A DNA stretch of 20,173 bases from CAYFMS01 sp964462325 (GCA_964462325.1 CAYWYQ010000011.1:1-20173), one strand, 5' to 3'. Counted from the stretch's first letter, positions 8,603-15,577 are shown. Numbers and translations are program-made. The notes: a model not told the origin generated them from the sequence alone.

Positions 8603-8770
8603 TTACTTCTTCTCGATCTTTGCTTCTACGTCAATAATTTTTTCCTTTGCTTTTTTTGATACTTTTCGCCAAATCGCTTCACGAATTGGCTTGAATGAAA
8701 GAATCCATAGTAATCCAGATGCGATTACGAGGATGATGTGTAGAATTGGGTGTCGAAATTTTTTTGACAT
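8603..8770 (-). CDS. 55-aa single-TM membrane protein between dnaK and dnaJ
   Basis: A small ORF starting MSKKFRHPILHIILVIASG and ending DVEAKIEKK. It has a basic N-terminus, one hydrophobic helix (about residues 8-26), then a strongly basic amphipathic tail. The likely topology is N-in or a membrane-anchored cytoplasmic helix. The ORF fills the gap between dnaK and dnaJ exactly and stops 3 nt before the dnaJ ATG, as expected for a translationally coupled operon gene. No SD is seen and I know no family for it. Its reality rests on position, frame and membrane-protein-like composition. Confidence 0.65.
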   Translation of the reverse strand: MSKKFRHPILHIILVIASGLLWILSFKPIREAIWRKVSKKAKEKIIDVEAKIEKK

Positions 8771-8809
8771 ATTTTATTATTAGACAAGCTTAATTTTATA
8801 TACTACATA

Positions 8810-8841
8810 GCCCCACCAACACATGGGGCCGCAGCCCCATG
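8810..8841 (-). promoter_or_regulatory. hairpin with competing arms after dnaK
   Basis: CATGGGGC (8822-8829) and GCCCCATG (8834-8841) form an 8-bp stem with a CGCA loop. A further GCCCCA at 8810-8815 could pair instead with the shared arm. No U-run follows on the minus strand, so this is not a standard terminator. It could act in mRNA processing, stability or attenuation between dnaK and the downstream genes. Confidence 0.5.
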
Positions 8842-8854
8842 ATGTCGACAGACC

Positions 8855-10768
8855 TTACTCAGCTTTATCTTCCTCCTTCTCCTCTCCTTCCTTTACCTCT
8901 TCGAATTCTGCATCTTTTGCATCATCCGCAGGCTTTTCTTCCCCTTCAGCTGCTTTCGCTGCTTCTTGCTCCTGTTGATACATTGCTGCTCCAATTTTCT
9001 GAGCAACCGTAGATAGTTCTTCTGACGCTTTCTTAATCGCTTCAATATCCTCCCCATCTTTTACTGCTTCAACCGCAGCAACCTTTTCTTCGATATCCTT
9101 CTTATCTTCTTCAGAGATCTTTTCCTTATGCTCTTCAAGCATTTTCTTCGTCGTGTATACCATTGTATCCGCTGTATTTCGCACTTCAATTGATTCACGC
9201 TTTTTCTTATCATCTTCCGCATGCGCTTCCGCATCCTGCTTCATTTTCTCGATTTCTTCATCTGAAAGTCCAGAACTAGCCGTAATTGTGATATTTTGTT
9301 CTTTTCCAGTTCCTTTATCGGTTGCTTTCACATTCAAGATACCATTCGCATCAATGTCGAAACTTACTTCGATTTGAGGAACGCCGCGCGGTGCCGGTGG
9401 CAGTCCTGTCAGACTAAATGTCCCAAGAACTTTATTGTCCGCCGCCATTTCACGCTCACCTTGAAGTACCTTAATGTCTACAGATGGCTGATTATCAGCC
9501 GCCGTAGAAAAGATCTGTGTTTTTGATGTTGGAATCGTTGTATTTCGTTCAATCAGCTTTGTAGAAATTCCACCAAGCGTTTCAATTCCAAGTGACAAAG
9601 GTGTCACATCAAGAAGAAGGACATCTTTTACATCACCCTGCAATACTCCAGCTTGCACAGCCGCTCCCATCGCAACAACTTCGTCCGGATTTACAGAAGC
9701 ATTCGGCTTCTTTCCGAAAAATTCCTCTACTTTCTTTTGTACAAGTGGCATTCGAGTCATCCCACCAACCATCACAATTTCTTCAATATCTGCATTCTTC
9801 AGTTTTGCATCTGCAAGTGCCTTCTTCACTGGTTCAAGTGTTTTTTCTACAAGTGGAGTCACTAATTCCTCGAGCTTTGCCCGTGTAAGTGTCATTACCA
9901 AGTGTTTTGGACCCTCTGCTCCTTGTGAAATAAATGGTTGATTGATTTCTGTCTGAGCGGCCGTAGAAAGTTCGATCTTTGCTCGTTCCGCTGCATCACG
10001 CACACGTTGAAGCGCAAGTGCATCTTTTGAAAGATCTACACCTTCCTGCTTATTAAATTCTTCAATAATCCAATCGATAATTGCTTTATCAAAGTCATCA
10101 CCACCAAGATGTGTGTCGCCATTTGTCGAAATCACCTCTACCGTTCCTTCTGAAACATCAAGAACAGAAACGTCGAATGTTCCACCACCAAGGTCATACA
10201 CAAAGATTTGCTGACCAACATTTTTGTCGAATCCATACGCAAGCGCTGCTGCCGTAGGCTCATTAATAATACGTTCCACCTTCAGTCCTGCGATTTCACC
10301 TGCATCTTTTGTTGCTTGACGCTGCGCATCATCAAAGTATGCTGGAACGGTAATAACAGCTGATTCAATTTTTTCACCTAGCTTTGCTTCCGCGTCTGCT
10401 TTCAGCTTCTGTAATACCTGCGCACCAATTTCTTGAGGTGTAAATTCCTTATCTCCCATTTTCACTGCAACACCCTCACCGCGTTTCACGATTTCATACG
10501 GCATTGACTTCAAGTCTTTTTGTACCTCTTCATCTTCCCATCTTCGCCCAATCAGTCGTTTGATAGAAAAAAGGGTATTCTTTGCATTTGTTACCGCTTG
10601 ACGCTTCGCAGGTAGTCCTGCAAGACGTTCATTGTTTTTATCTGTTGCAACAATAGAAGGCGTTGTTCGCGCTCCTTCTGCATTTTCTAAAATTTTTGGT
10701 TGACCACCCTCGATGATTGCCATCGCAGAGTTTGTCGTTCCTAAATCAATTCCTAGTATTTTTGACAT
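8855..10768 (-). CDS. dnaK: chaperone DnaK (Hsp70)
   Basis: ATP-driven Hsp70 chaperone, 637 aa, full length. The nucleotide-binding domain carries GIDLGTTNS (6-14), the INEPTAAALAYG motif (near 170-180) and DLGGGTFDVS (near 192-201). The interdomain linker region reads VLLLDVTPLSLGIETLGG, followed by the substrate-binding beta domain and helical lid. The C-terminus is a long acidic Glu/Asp/Lys tail. It works with GrpE (nucleotide exchange) and DnaJ, both encoded in the same operon. A repeat-rich 217-bp gap separates it from grpE. No SD precedes the ATG. Confidence 0.99.
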   Translation of the reverse strand: MSKILGIDLGTTNSAMAIIEGGQPKILENAEGARTTPSIVATDKNNERLAGLPAKRQAVTNAKNTLFSIKRLIGRRWEDEEVQKDLKSMPYEIVKRGEGVAVKMGDKEFTPQEIGAQVLQKLKADAEAKLGEKIESAVITVPAYFDDAQRQATKDAGEIAGLKVERIINEPTAAALAYGFDKNVGQQIFVYDLGGGTFDVSVLDVSEGTVEVISTNGDTHLGGDDFDKAIIDWIIEEFNKQEGVDLSKDALALQRVRDAAERAKIELSTAAQTEINQPFISQGAEGPKHLVMTLTRAKLEELVTPLVEKTLEPVKKALADAKLKNADIEEIVMVGGMTRMPLVQKKVEEFFGKKPNASVNPDEVVAMGAAVQAGVLQGDVKDVLLLDVTPLSLGIETLGGISTKLIERNTTIPTSKTQIFSTAADNQPSVDIKVLQGEREMAADNKVLGTFSLTGLPPAPRGVPQIEVSFDIDANGILNVKATDKGTGKEQNITITASSGLSDEEIEKMKQDAEAHAEDDKKKRESIEVRNTADTMVYTTKKMLEEHKEKISEEDKKDIEEKVAAVEAVKDGEDIEAIKKASEELSTVAQKIGAAMYQQEQEAAKAAEGEEKPADDAKDAEFEEVKEGEEKEEDKAE

Positions 10769-10828
10769 ATTTTTTAGCTATTAGTTGTTAGCAATTAGCT
10801 TTTAGTTTTCGTTTTTAATTAACTCGCA

Positions 10829-10942
10829 TGTCATCTCGAGCGAGCAAAGTGAGTCGAGAGATCCTTGAAAGGTTCGTACCTCATGCGAGAGGTCGGACCT
10901 TAAGGCGATTACTCCACTCGCTATCGCTCGGTCAAAATGACA
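10829..10942. repeat. palindromic MITE-like element A (grpE-dnaK gap)
   Basis: About 114 bp with imperfect terminal inverted repeats: TGTCATctCGAGCGA at the left, and TCGCTCGgtcaaaATGACA at the right. It resembles element B (11498-11576) in its ends and in the inner blocks GTGAGTCGAGAGATC and CCACTCGCTATCGCTCG. It encodes no protein and is probably a non-autonomous or REP-like dispersed repeat. It lies inside the heat-shock transcript and would fold into a long hairpin. Confidence 0.75.
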
Positions 10943-10962
10943 ATGTGTATGTATTACATACT

Positions 10963-10993
10963 CCCTACCACCTACACCCTACACCCTATTCAA
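10963..10993 (-). repeat. G-rich GGTGTAGG repeat, inverted copy at the grpE stop
   Basis: On the minus strand it reads as a run of GGGTGTAGGGTGTAGGTGGTAGGG-type units and includes the grpE TAG stop codon. It is an inverted copy of the core found twice in the 14693-14954 region. Confidence 0.6.
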
Positions 10994-11489
10994 CCTCATT
11001 AATAATCACCTTAGCTGGCCTCAATATATGATCTCCAATTTTCCAGCCTGGCATCATCACTTCCAGAATCTCGCCCTCATCTTTCCCTTCCTCCATCCGC
11101 GTTCCAGCTGCTTCATGCATATGCGTATCGAATGTTCCATCGGTTGGGATCGGTTCAATACCTAGTCCATTCATCACTTCAAGAAATTGCTTATCGATGT
11201 ACTGAATTCCCTGCAGCCATGCTTCCGTCATTTTCTGCTGCTCTTCAGGTAATCCCGTTAAATCTGGTTTATATTTAAGCGCTTGAGCAAAATTATCGAT
11301 CACGGGCAATAAATCCTGAGCGAATGATTTCTTGATGGATGTTCTTGCATTCATCGCTGCATTTATTTGCTCCTTTTGCAGGTTTTCATAATCAGCAAGG
11401 GCGCGTTTCCATCCAGATTCAAATTCTGCTGCTTTCTCTTTCCAGTCAATCTTTTTCTTTTTGATTTTCTTTGTTTTTTCTTCTTTCAT
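10986..11489 (-). CDS. grpE: nucleotide exchange factor GrpE
   Basis: Releases ADP from DnaK, 167 aa. The first 20 residues are very Lys-rich. A long coiled-coil follows (about 15-75), including RALADYENLQKE. Then comes the four-helix bundle, and the C-terminal beta domain with the signature THMHEAAGTRMEE...GDHILRPAKVIIN. It lies between hrcA and dnaK, the usual order. The flanking gaps both carry related palindromic repeats. No SD is seen before the ATG. Confidence 0.95.
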   Translation of the reverse strand: MKEEKTKKIKKKKIDWKEKAAEFESGWKRALADYENLQKEQINAAMNARTSIKKSFAQDLLPVIDNFAQALKYKPDLTGLPEEQQKMTEAWLQGIQYIDKQFLEVMNGLGIEPIPTDGTFDTHMHEAAGTRMEEGKDEGEILEVMMPGWKIGDHILRPAKVIINEVE

Positions 11490-11497
11490 ATGTTCTT

Positions 11498-11576
11498 TGT
11501 CATCTCGAGCGAATGAAGTGAGTCGAGAGATCTACTTAGTCGTTTTTTCCACTCGCTATCGCTCGATTGAAATGAC
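11498..11576. repeat. palindromic MITE-like element B (hrcA-grpE gap)
   Basis: About 79 bp. The left end is TGTCATCTCGAGCGA and the right end CTCGATTGAAATGACG, making an imperfect inverted repeat. It shares GTGAGTCGAGAGATC and ACTCGCTATCGCTCG with element A. It occupies nearly the whole gap between hrcA and grpE. Confidence 0.75.
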
Positions 11577-11586
11577 GTTTATCATA

Positions 11587-12294
11587 TTATCTCTCAAGTA
11601 AACGTTTCGCTTCACCAAGTAATCGCATATTTTTCTGATAATTCATACGCATTGGCCCAACAAGTCCCAGAACGGCGGTCATACCATTTGGTAATTCATA
11701 TTTAGCAACCATCGTTGAAACATTTGAACCAAGCGGATTTTCGCTTCCAATCCATATATTGACATCACTGTCTACCTTATCGAACATTCCGGTCATGACG
11801 GTATTAAATTTATCGACAACCTTTGCGAGTTCACGCACTTTTTCGATATCAGCAAAATCCGGTTTACCAAATAAGTTCGAGACACCTGCCATATGCACCC
11901 ATTTCGTCCCCGGAGCCTCTGTATGGCTTATGAATGCTGTTTCGCCACTCAATTGCACAAGTGCATTCGCAACATCAACGGCTCGCTGTTTACTCATTTC
12001 AGAAAGTTGAGATGCTTCGACAAGTTCAGGATGGTTTCGCTGTACGCGTTTTGGCTTGTGAATAATTTCTAAATACTTTCTATAACCATTTTCTGTTGGA
12101 ACACGTCCTGCAGATGTATGCGGCTGACGCAGATATCCTAATGATTCTAAGTGAGCCATGTCATTACGTATCGTTGCAGGCGATACACCCAAATCGTACA
12201 TTTGCGTAATATATTTGGATGAAATCGGTTGTGCCATTTCGATATACGCTCGAATGACAGCAGCAAGTACATGAATTTGTCTATTATTCACCAT
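11587..12294 (-). CDS. hrcA: heat-inducible transcription repressor HrcA, compact form
   Basis: Repressor that binds CIRCE and controls the chaperone operon. At 235 aa it is about 100 residues shorter than typical HrcA. The N-terminal winged helix (about 1-75) is intact: PISSKYITQMYDLGVSPATI followed by RNDMAHLESLGYLRQPHTSAGR. The C-terminal family ending GPMRMNYQKNMRLL is also present. The missing length is therefore internal, from the GAF-like and inserted dimerisation region, and the protein is not truncated by a frameshift. A weak AGGA precedes the ATG. It is the first gene of the operon, downstream of a perfect CIRCE, so autoregulation is expected. Confidence 0.93.
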   Translation of the reverse strand: MVNNRQIHVLAAVIRAYIEMAQPISSKYITQMYDLGVSPATIRNDMAHLESLGYLRQPHTSAGRVPTENGYRKYLEIIHKPKRVQRNHPELVEASQLSEMSKQRAVDVANALVQLSGETAFISHTEAPGTKWVHMAGVSNLFGKPDFADIEKVRELAKVVDKFNTVMTGMFDKVDSDVNIWIGSENPLGSNVSTMVAKYELPNGMTAVLGLVGPMRMNYQKNMRLLGEAKRLLER

Positions 12295-12343
12295 AAAATC
12301 CTGTTTATTTTACGTATCTCTATAAAAAAATCTGTAAAACAAA

Positions 12344-12370
12344 TTAGCACTCTGCATTGTAGAGTGCTAA
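12344..12370 (-). promoter_or_regulatory. CIRCE operator
   Basis: Perfect inverted repeat TTAGCACTC-N9-GAGTGCTAA, the established HrcA binding site. It overlaps the -10 region of the hrcA operon promoter, so bound HrcA would block RNA polymerase. Confidence 0.98.
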
Positions 12371-12384
12371 TTTTATTATGTCAA
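12356..12384 (-). promoter_or_regulatory. sigma70-type promoter of the hrcA-grpE-dnaK-dnaJ operon
   Basis: The minus strand has TTGACA (12379-12384), a 17-bp spacer and TACAAT (12356-12361). The -10 lies inside the 9-bp CIRCE spacer. The leader is about 55 nt, unlike the leaderless starts elsewhere in the window. Confidence 0.93.
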
Positions 12385-12393
12385 GAGTTTTTT

Positions 12394-12681
12394 CTACGCG
12401 GCGAATCTGTCTGTATTTTCATAGCTCGATGCACGCGCTTCCCGCTCGGCTGACTCCTTCAAATCCTGCAATTGTTTTGCTGTTTCTGGATCCGAATGCT
12501 CTCGTGCCTTCAAAGCATCAATCGCTTCATCATCGGAAGGTCGATTTTCTGTATTCACACCCCCTGCGCGACGTAATTCATTGTTCTGAATTTCACGTGC
12601 TACCTGTAAATCTTCATGTGGTTTTCTACGTAAGGTGTCTATGGTTTCATCCGTATGAGGTCGTTTTATTTCTCTATTCAT
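12394..12681 (-). CDS. hypothetical charged protein with two 40-aa-spaced repeats
   Basis: 95 aa, hydrophilic, no cysteine or membrane segment, and not recognised. It contains an internal duplication. Residues 7-32 (RPHTDETIDTLRRKPHEDLQ...) align with residues 47-72 (RPSDDEAIDALKAREHSDPE...), sharing RP, DE, ID, L, H, D, A and Q positions. It lies 9 bp downstream of the antiporter stop, so probably in the same operon. No SD precedes the start; an AT-rich TATAAA-like stretch is present. It ends shortly before the hrcA promoter and no terminator is seen between them. A role linked to the antiporter is possible from position only. Confidence 0.65.
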   Translation of the reverse strand: MNREIKRPHTDETIDTLRRKPHEDLQVAREIQNNELRRAGGVNTENRPSDDEAIDALKAREHSDPETAKQLQDLKESAEREARASSYENTDRFAA

Positions 12682-12690
12682 ATTTTATAT

Positions 12691-14361
12691 TTAAATTCCG
12701 AACTGTTTCTTTTGCTTTTTTGCTTCTGCATTCCAGGAAACCTTTCTTGTTGATTTCTTTTTTAACATTTCTGCAAATAACTCACCTCCAAGTACACTAG
12801 GTAAAATAACATAGGTTGCGCCCAATTCGTACAATAGATGTGCGTGCTGATGATTTTTTGCCGTAACAATGATGGTTACGCGACTATTCCGCCTGCGAAT
12901 AAATCGAATCAAATCACTATTTACTGCAATATCCCCAATCGTAGAAATGATGAGTTTACTGCGATATACGCGCAAATATTTCAAAAACTCTTCACTACCT
13001 GCATCCCCATATTCAACTGGTATTTTCTTTTCTTCAAGTCGATTCACATTGACAGGATCAAAATCGACCACCAAATAAGAATCATCTACCTTCTTCACCG
13101 ATGCAACAATCGAACGTCCCAAGTACCCATAACCAAACAGAACAATATCTGCCGGGGCGGCAAGGCGCCTCCTGTCATGATCCCCTTTTGTTTCAAGCCA
13201 CGCAAATATCCATTCGATTTTACTGTATATTTGCTCATTATATTTGATTAAATACGTCGAAATTAAGATTGTAATAATTCCAACAAGCGTTGTTAACGTG
13301 AGGACTGTTCCTTCAATAAATCCACTCGCAACTCCTGCTGTCATCAAAATAAAGGAAAATTCACTGACCTGTGCCATCGTTACCCCCACCAAAAATCCTG
13401 TTCGAGGGTGATACCCCGCAATTCGCATCAAAACAAGTACAATAAGAGGATTCCCGATGAGAATGAATGCACTTAATATAAGCGCTTCATCCCATACAAG
13501 TGCGACACTATCAATCGAAAGATGTGTGCCTAAAACAATGAAGAAAATGACAATAAAGAAGTCCCGCAATGGACTAATTTTATGATCGATTTCTCGATGG
13601 AATTTACTTCCAGCAAGTGAAATACCCGCAAGCAATGCACCAATTTCTATACCAAAACCAATAAAATGTAGTGTAGCAGCAACCGCAAAACACCATGCAA
13701 GTGCCGTCAAGAAAAGCATTTCTTGATCTTTGGCCGCAAAACCAAAAACAAATGGAAGGATCTTTTTTGAAATAAACCACAGAGCAAGCAAAACGGCTGC
13801 AACTTTCAATGTAGAAAAAGCGAGTACCTGACTAATATCTCCCTGTCCATCCGACATTGCAGCAACAACAAGCAACACAATCATGGCGAGTAAATCCTGT
13901 ACGATCAAAACACCAACACTGATCCGACCATAGAACCGGTCTAAATCATTTTTATCTGCAAGTAATTTAACAATGATGATAGTACTAGAAAAAGCAAATC
14001 CCGCTCCGATAAATAGTGCAGGTATTGATTCAAATCCTAGCCAAATAGCAATAAAGTACCCAAGAATAGTGGTAAATGTCACCTGCCCTATTCCAACCAT
14101 CACCGACACAAGACCAACATCTTTAATATTGCGCCAATTTAAATGTAAACCAACCAAGAAAAGGAGGAATGCGACACCAATTTCAGACATTGCTTGAAAT
14201 ATTTCCGGAGATTGAGCAAATCCAAGAAGACTCGGTCCAGCGATAAGGCCTGTTAAAATATAGGCAATAATAAGCGGTTGCCGAAGCATGTACACTAAAA
14301 GAGACAATGCCCCTGCGGTTACAATGATAATGGCAATTTCTCCGAATAATTGATCAATCAT
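12691..14361 (-). CDS. Kef/CPA2-type monovalent cation:proton antiporter with NAD-binding domain
   Basis: 556 aa. Residues 1 to about 375 form the multi-helix Na+/H+ exchanger domain, with VQDLLA (154-159) matching the conserved QD of KefB/KefC-like transporters. Residues about 404-535 form a Rossmann TrkA-N/RCK domain with the nucleotide-binding loop GYGYLG (410-415) and an acidic residue at the end of the second strand (VVDFD). In this family the domain gates K+ or Na+ efflux in response to nucleotides. The ATG follows GGAGG by 3 nt. It lies 15 bp after the K+ channel gene, suggesting a K+ homeostasis operon. The exact ion cannot be told from sequence. Confidence 0.92.
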   Translation of the reverse strand: MIDQLFGEIAIIIVTAGALSLLVYMLRQPLIIAYILTGLIAGPSLLGFAQSPEIFQAMSEIGVAFLLFLVGLHLNWRNIKDVGLVSVMVGIGQVTFTTILGYFIAIWLGFESIPALFIGAGFAFSSTIIIVKLLADKNDLDRFYGRISVGVLIVQDLLAMIVLLVVAAMSDGQGDISQVLAFSTLKVAAVLLALWFISKKILPFVFGFAAKDQEMLFLTALAWCFAVAATLHFIGFGIEIGALLAGISLAGSKFHREIDHKISPLRDFFIVIFFIVLGTHLSIDSVALVWDEALILSAFILIGNPLIVLVLMRIAGYHPRTGFLVGVTMAQVSEFSFILMTAGVASGFIEGTVLTLTTLVGIITILISTYLIKYNEQIYSKIEWIFAWLETKGDHDRRRLAAPADIVLFGYGYLGRSIVASVKKVDDSYLVVDFDPVNVNRLEEKKIPVEYGDAGSEEFLKYLRVYRSKLIISTIGDIAVNSDLIRFIRRRNSRVTIIVTAKNHQHAHLLYELGATYVILPSVLGGELFAEMLKKKSTRKVSWNAEAKKQKKQFGI

Positions 14362-14376
14362 ATTCCTCCATTTTTC

Positions 14377-14667
14377 TTATTTTTTGCGCCTGCTATGCAA
14401 AACAATTTCTTCTCCGGCAACGCTGATAGCTAATAAAACCATCGGAACCACCAAAACCATATATATAATTGCAATCACTTTTGATGCATCGTGGACAGGA
14501 ACAAAATCCCCATACCCAACCGTTGTGAGTGTTGCGACCGTGAAATAAAACGAATCAAGCAATCGCCAACCCTCAAGGGAAGTGAATGCAAAAGTACCAA
14601 AGAGAATCAAGACAATAAAGAGCAACAAAAGAAGTTGCATTTTTGGATGTTTATAAACACGAATCAT
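14377..14667 (-). CDS. two-TM potassium channel
   Basis: 96 aa, a minimal pore-domain K+ channel. TM1 is at about residues 9-28. The pore helix and selectivity filter TTVGYGD follow at 48-54, and TM2 at about 62-84, with a short charged tail (HSRRKK). It lacks its own RCK or cyclic-nucleotide domain. The next gene, an antiporter, carries a TrkA-N domain. Four copies would be needed to form a pore. A TATAAT box ends 8 nt before the ATG with no SD, so expression is probably leaderless. Confidence 0.93.
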   Translation of the reverse strand: MIRVYKHPKMQLLLLLFIVLILFGTFAFTSLEGWRLLDSFYFTVATLTTVGYGDFVPVHDASKVIAIIYMVLVVPMVLLAISVAGEEIVLHSRRKK

Positions 14668-14675
14668 ATAGGTGC

Positions 14676-14681
14676 ATTATA
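14676..14681 (-). promoter_or_regulatory. -10 box of the K+ channel/antiporter operon, likely leaderless
   Basis: A consensus TATAAT on the minus strand is followed by 8 nt and the ATG. No convincing -35 or TGN extension is visible. Confidence 0.6.
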
Positions 14682-14692
14682 GCTCAGCACTT

Positions 14693-14767
14693 AGCTTTTA
14701 ACTAATGAGCGTGTAGGTGGTAGGGTGTATCGAATAACTTTTAGCTAATGAGCGTGTAGGGGGTAGC
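14693..14767 (+). repeat. G-rich direct repeat, copy I
   Basis: Contains AATGAGCGTGTAGGTGGTAG, GGTGTATCGAATAACTTTTA and a second, shorter AATGAGCGTGTAGG unit. It is nearly identical to copy II, and the two flank palindromic element C. It lacks one 7-bp GTAGGGT unit present in copy II. Confidence 0.8.
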
Positions 14768-14784
14768 TTTTAGCACCACCACCC

Positions 14785-14866
14785 TATCATTCCAGACTCC
14801 GATCTGGAATCTAGCGCATCCTGTTAAGTAGATTGCTCCACTCACTAACATTCGGTCGAAATGACG
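14785..14866. repeat. palindromic MITE-like element C
   Basis: About 82 bp with imperfect terminal inverted repeats (TATCATTCC at the left; GGTCGAAATGACG at the right). The right half (GTAGATTGCTCCACTCACTA) is like that of elements A and B but more diverged. It is flanked on both sides by the G-rich direct repeat. Confidence 0.65.
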
Positions 14867-14875
14867 ATGAATGAG

Positions 14876-14954
14876 TTTTTAGCTGATGAGCGTGTAGGTG
14901 GTAGGGTGTAGGGTGTATCGAATAACTTTTAGCTAATGAGCGTGTAGGTGGTAG
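14876..14954 (+). repeat. G-rich direct repeat, copy II
   Basis: Second copy of the 14693-14767 repeat, with GTAGGGT duplicated in tandem. Together with element C this makes a repeat-element-repeat arrangement in the 429-bp gap between the K+ channel and the GC-rich orphan gene. Confidence 0.8.
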
Positions 14955-14992
14955 AAACGTGTTGCTACTCTCTACTACAAAAGATGCCCTCT

Positions 14993-15026
14993 GTCCATTT
15001 AAGTGCCGATCGACACTTAAATGGAC
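14993..15026. repeat. 34-bp palindrome with 13-bp arms and 8-bp centre
   Basis: GTCCATTTAAGTG (14993-15005) and CACTTAAATGGAC (15014-15026) are perfect inverted repeats around CCGATCGA. The centre itself holds the palindrome CGATCG. No U-run follows on either strand, so it is not a typical terminator. It could be an operator, a recombination site or a leftover hairpin. Confidence 0.8.
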
Positions 15027-15056
15027 AATTCTTGATGATACGATGGAATAAAAACA

Positions 15057-15084
15057 CGCCCGTGCGACAGATGTCGCACGGGCG
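15057..15084 (-). terminator. strong intrinsic terminator of the GC-rich orphan gene
   Basis: A perfect 12-bp GC-rich stem (CGCCCGTGCGAC and its complement) with an AGAT loop. It is followed on the minus strand by TGTTTTTATT. It begins 12 bp after the stop codon of the 15097-15516 gene. Confidence 0.9.
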
Positions 15085-15096
15085 CTTGAATCGTTG

Positions 15097-15516
15097 TCAG
15101 CGAGACGAGTACTCCGCCAGCCGTCTGGACATCCATACTCCAGCGTTGCCCTCGTTCTCGAAGGCCCAGACCTTGTAGGTGCGAGTCTCGTCCTGCATGT
15201 CCGTAAGGACGAAACTCATCATACCGCCTGGCTGGAGGTGAAAGGACACCTTCTCGTCACCAGCGTAGAAAGTGACGGAGATGATGTTGCTGCTGCTGAC
15301 GTTGAAACGCAGTCGCATCACCTTGGCCACGGCTTCGGGGGAAACCCCCTGGCACTTGACGTCACGACCGTTGTCGACCACCACCATCGCCGTAGCGGTG
15401 AGGCAGGCCAGTCGGTTGCGCGCTTCGTCACGAAGCCTGTTCGTTTCACGCAACTCGAGGTGACGAGTGTCGAGAGAAGCGAGTTCGGTTCGAGCTGTAT
15501 GAATTGCATCACTCAT
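15097..15516 (-). CDS. GC-rich orphan hypothetical protein
   Basis: 139 aa, not recognised. The N-terminal third is a charged, helical, possibly coiled-coil stretch (about 1-40, TARTELASLDTRHLELRETN). Predicted beta segments follow (ATAMVVVDNG, NIISVTFYAG, KVSFHLQPGG, TYKVWAFENE), suggesting a small soluble beta domain. There is no membrane segment. A sample 60-nt stretch is 58 % G+C, against 33 % in a sample from the nearby antiporter gene, which suggests transfer or distinct selection. The strand is decided by AGGAGAT before the ATG, a near-consensus promoter and a downstream terminator, all on the minus strand. Confidence 0.8.
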   Translation of the reverse strand: MSDAIHTARTELASLDTRHLELRETNRLRDEARNRLACLTATAMVVVDNGRDVKCQGVSPEAVAKVMRLRFNVSSSNIISVTFYAGDEKVSFHLQPGGMMSFVLTDMQDETRTYKVWAFENEGNAGVWMSRRLAEYSSR

Positions 15517-15577
15517 TGAAATCTCCTGTGTGGTACAAAGGTGCCGATGCGGAACCCTTGGTCAAAAGTGACGTATA

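Noticed and set aside
15094..15519. 141-codon plus-strand ORF antisense to the GC-rich orphan gene
   Set aside because: The SD, promoter and terminator are all on the minus strand. The high G+C explains the open antisense frame.
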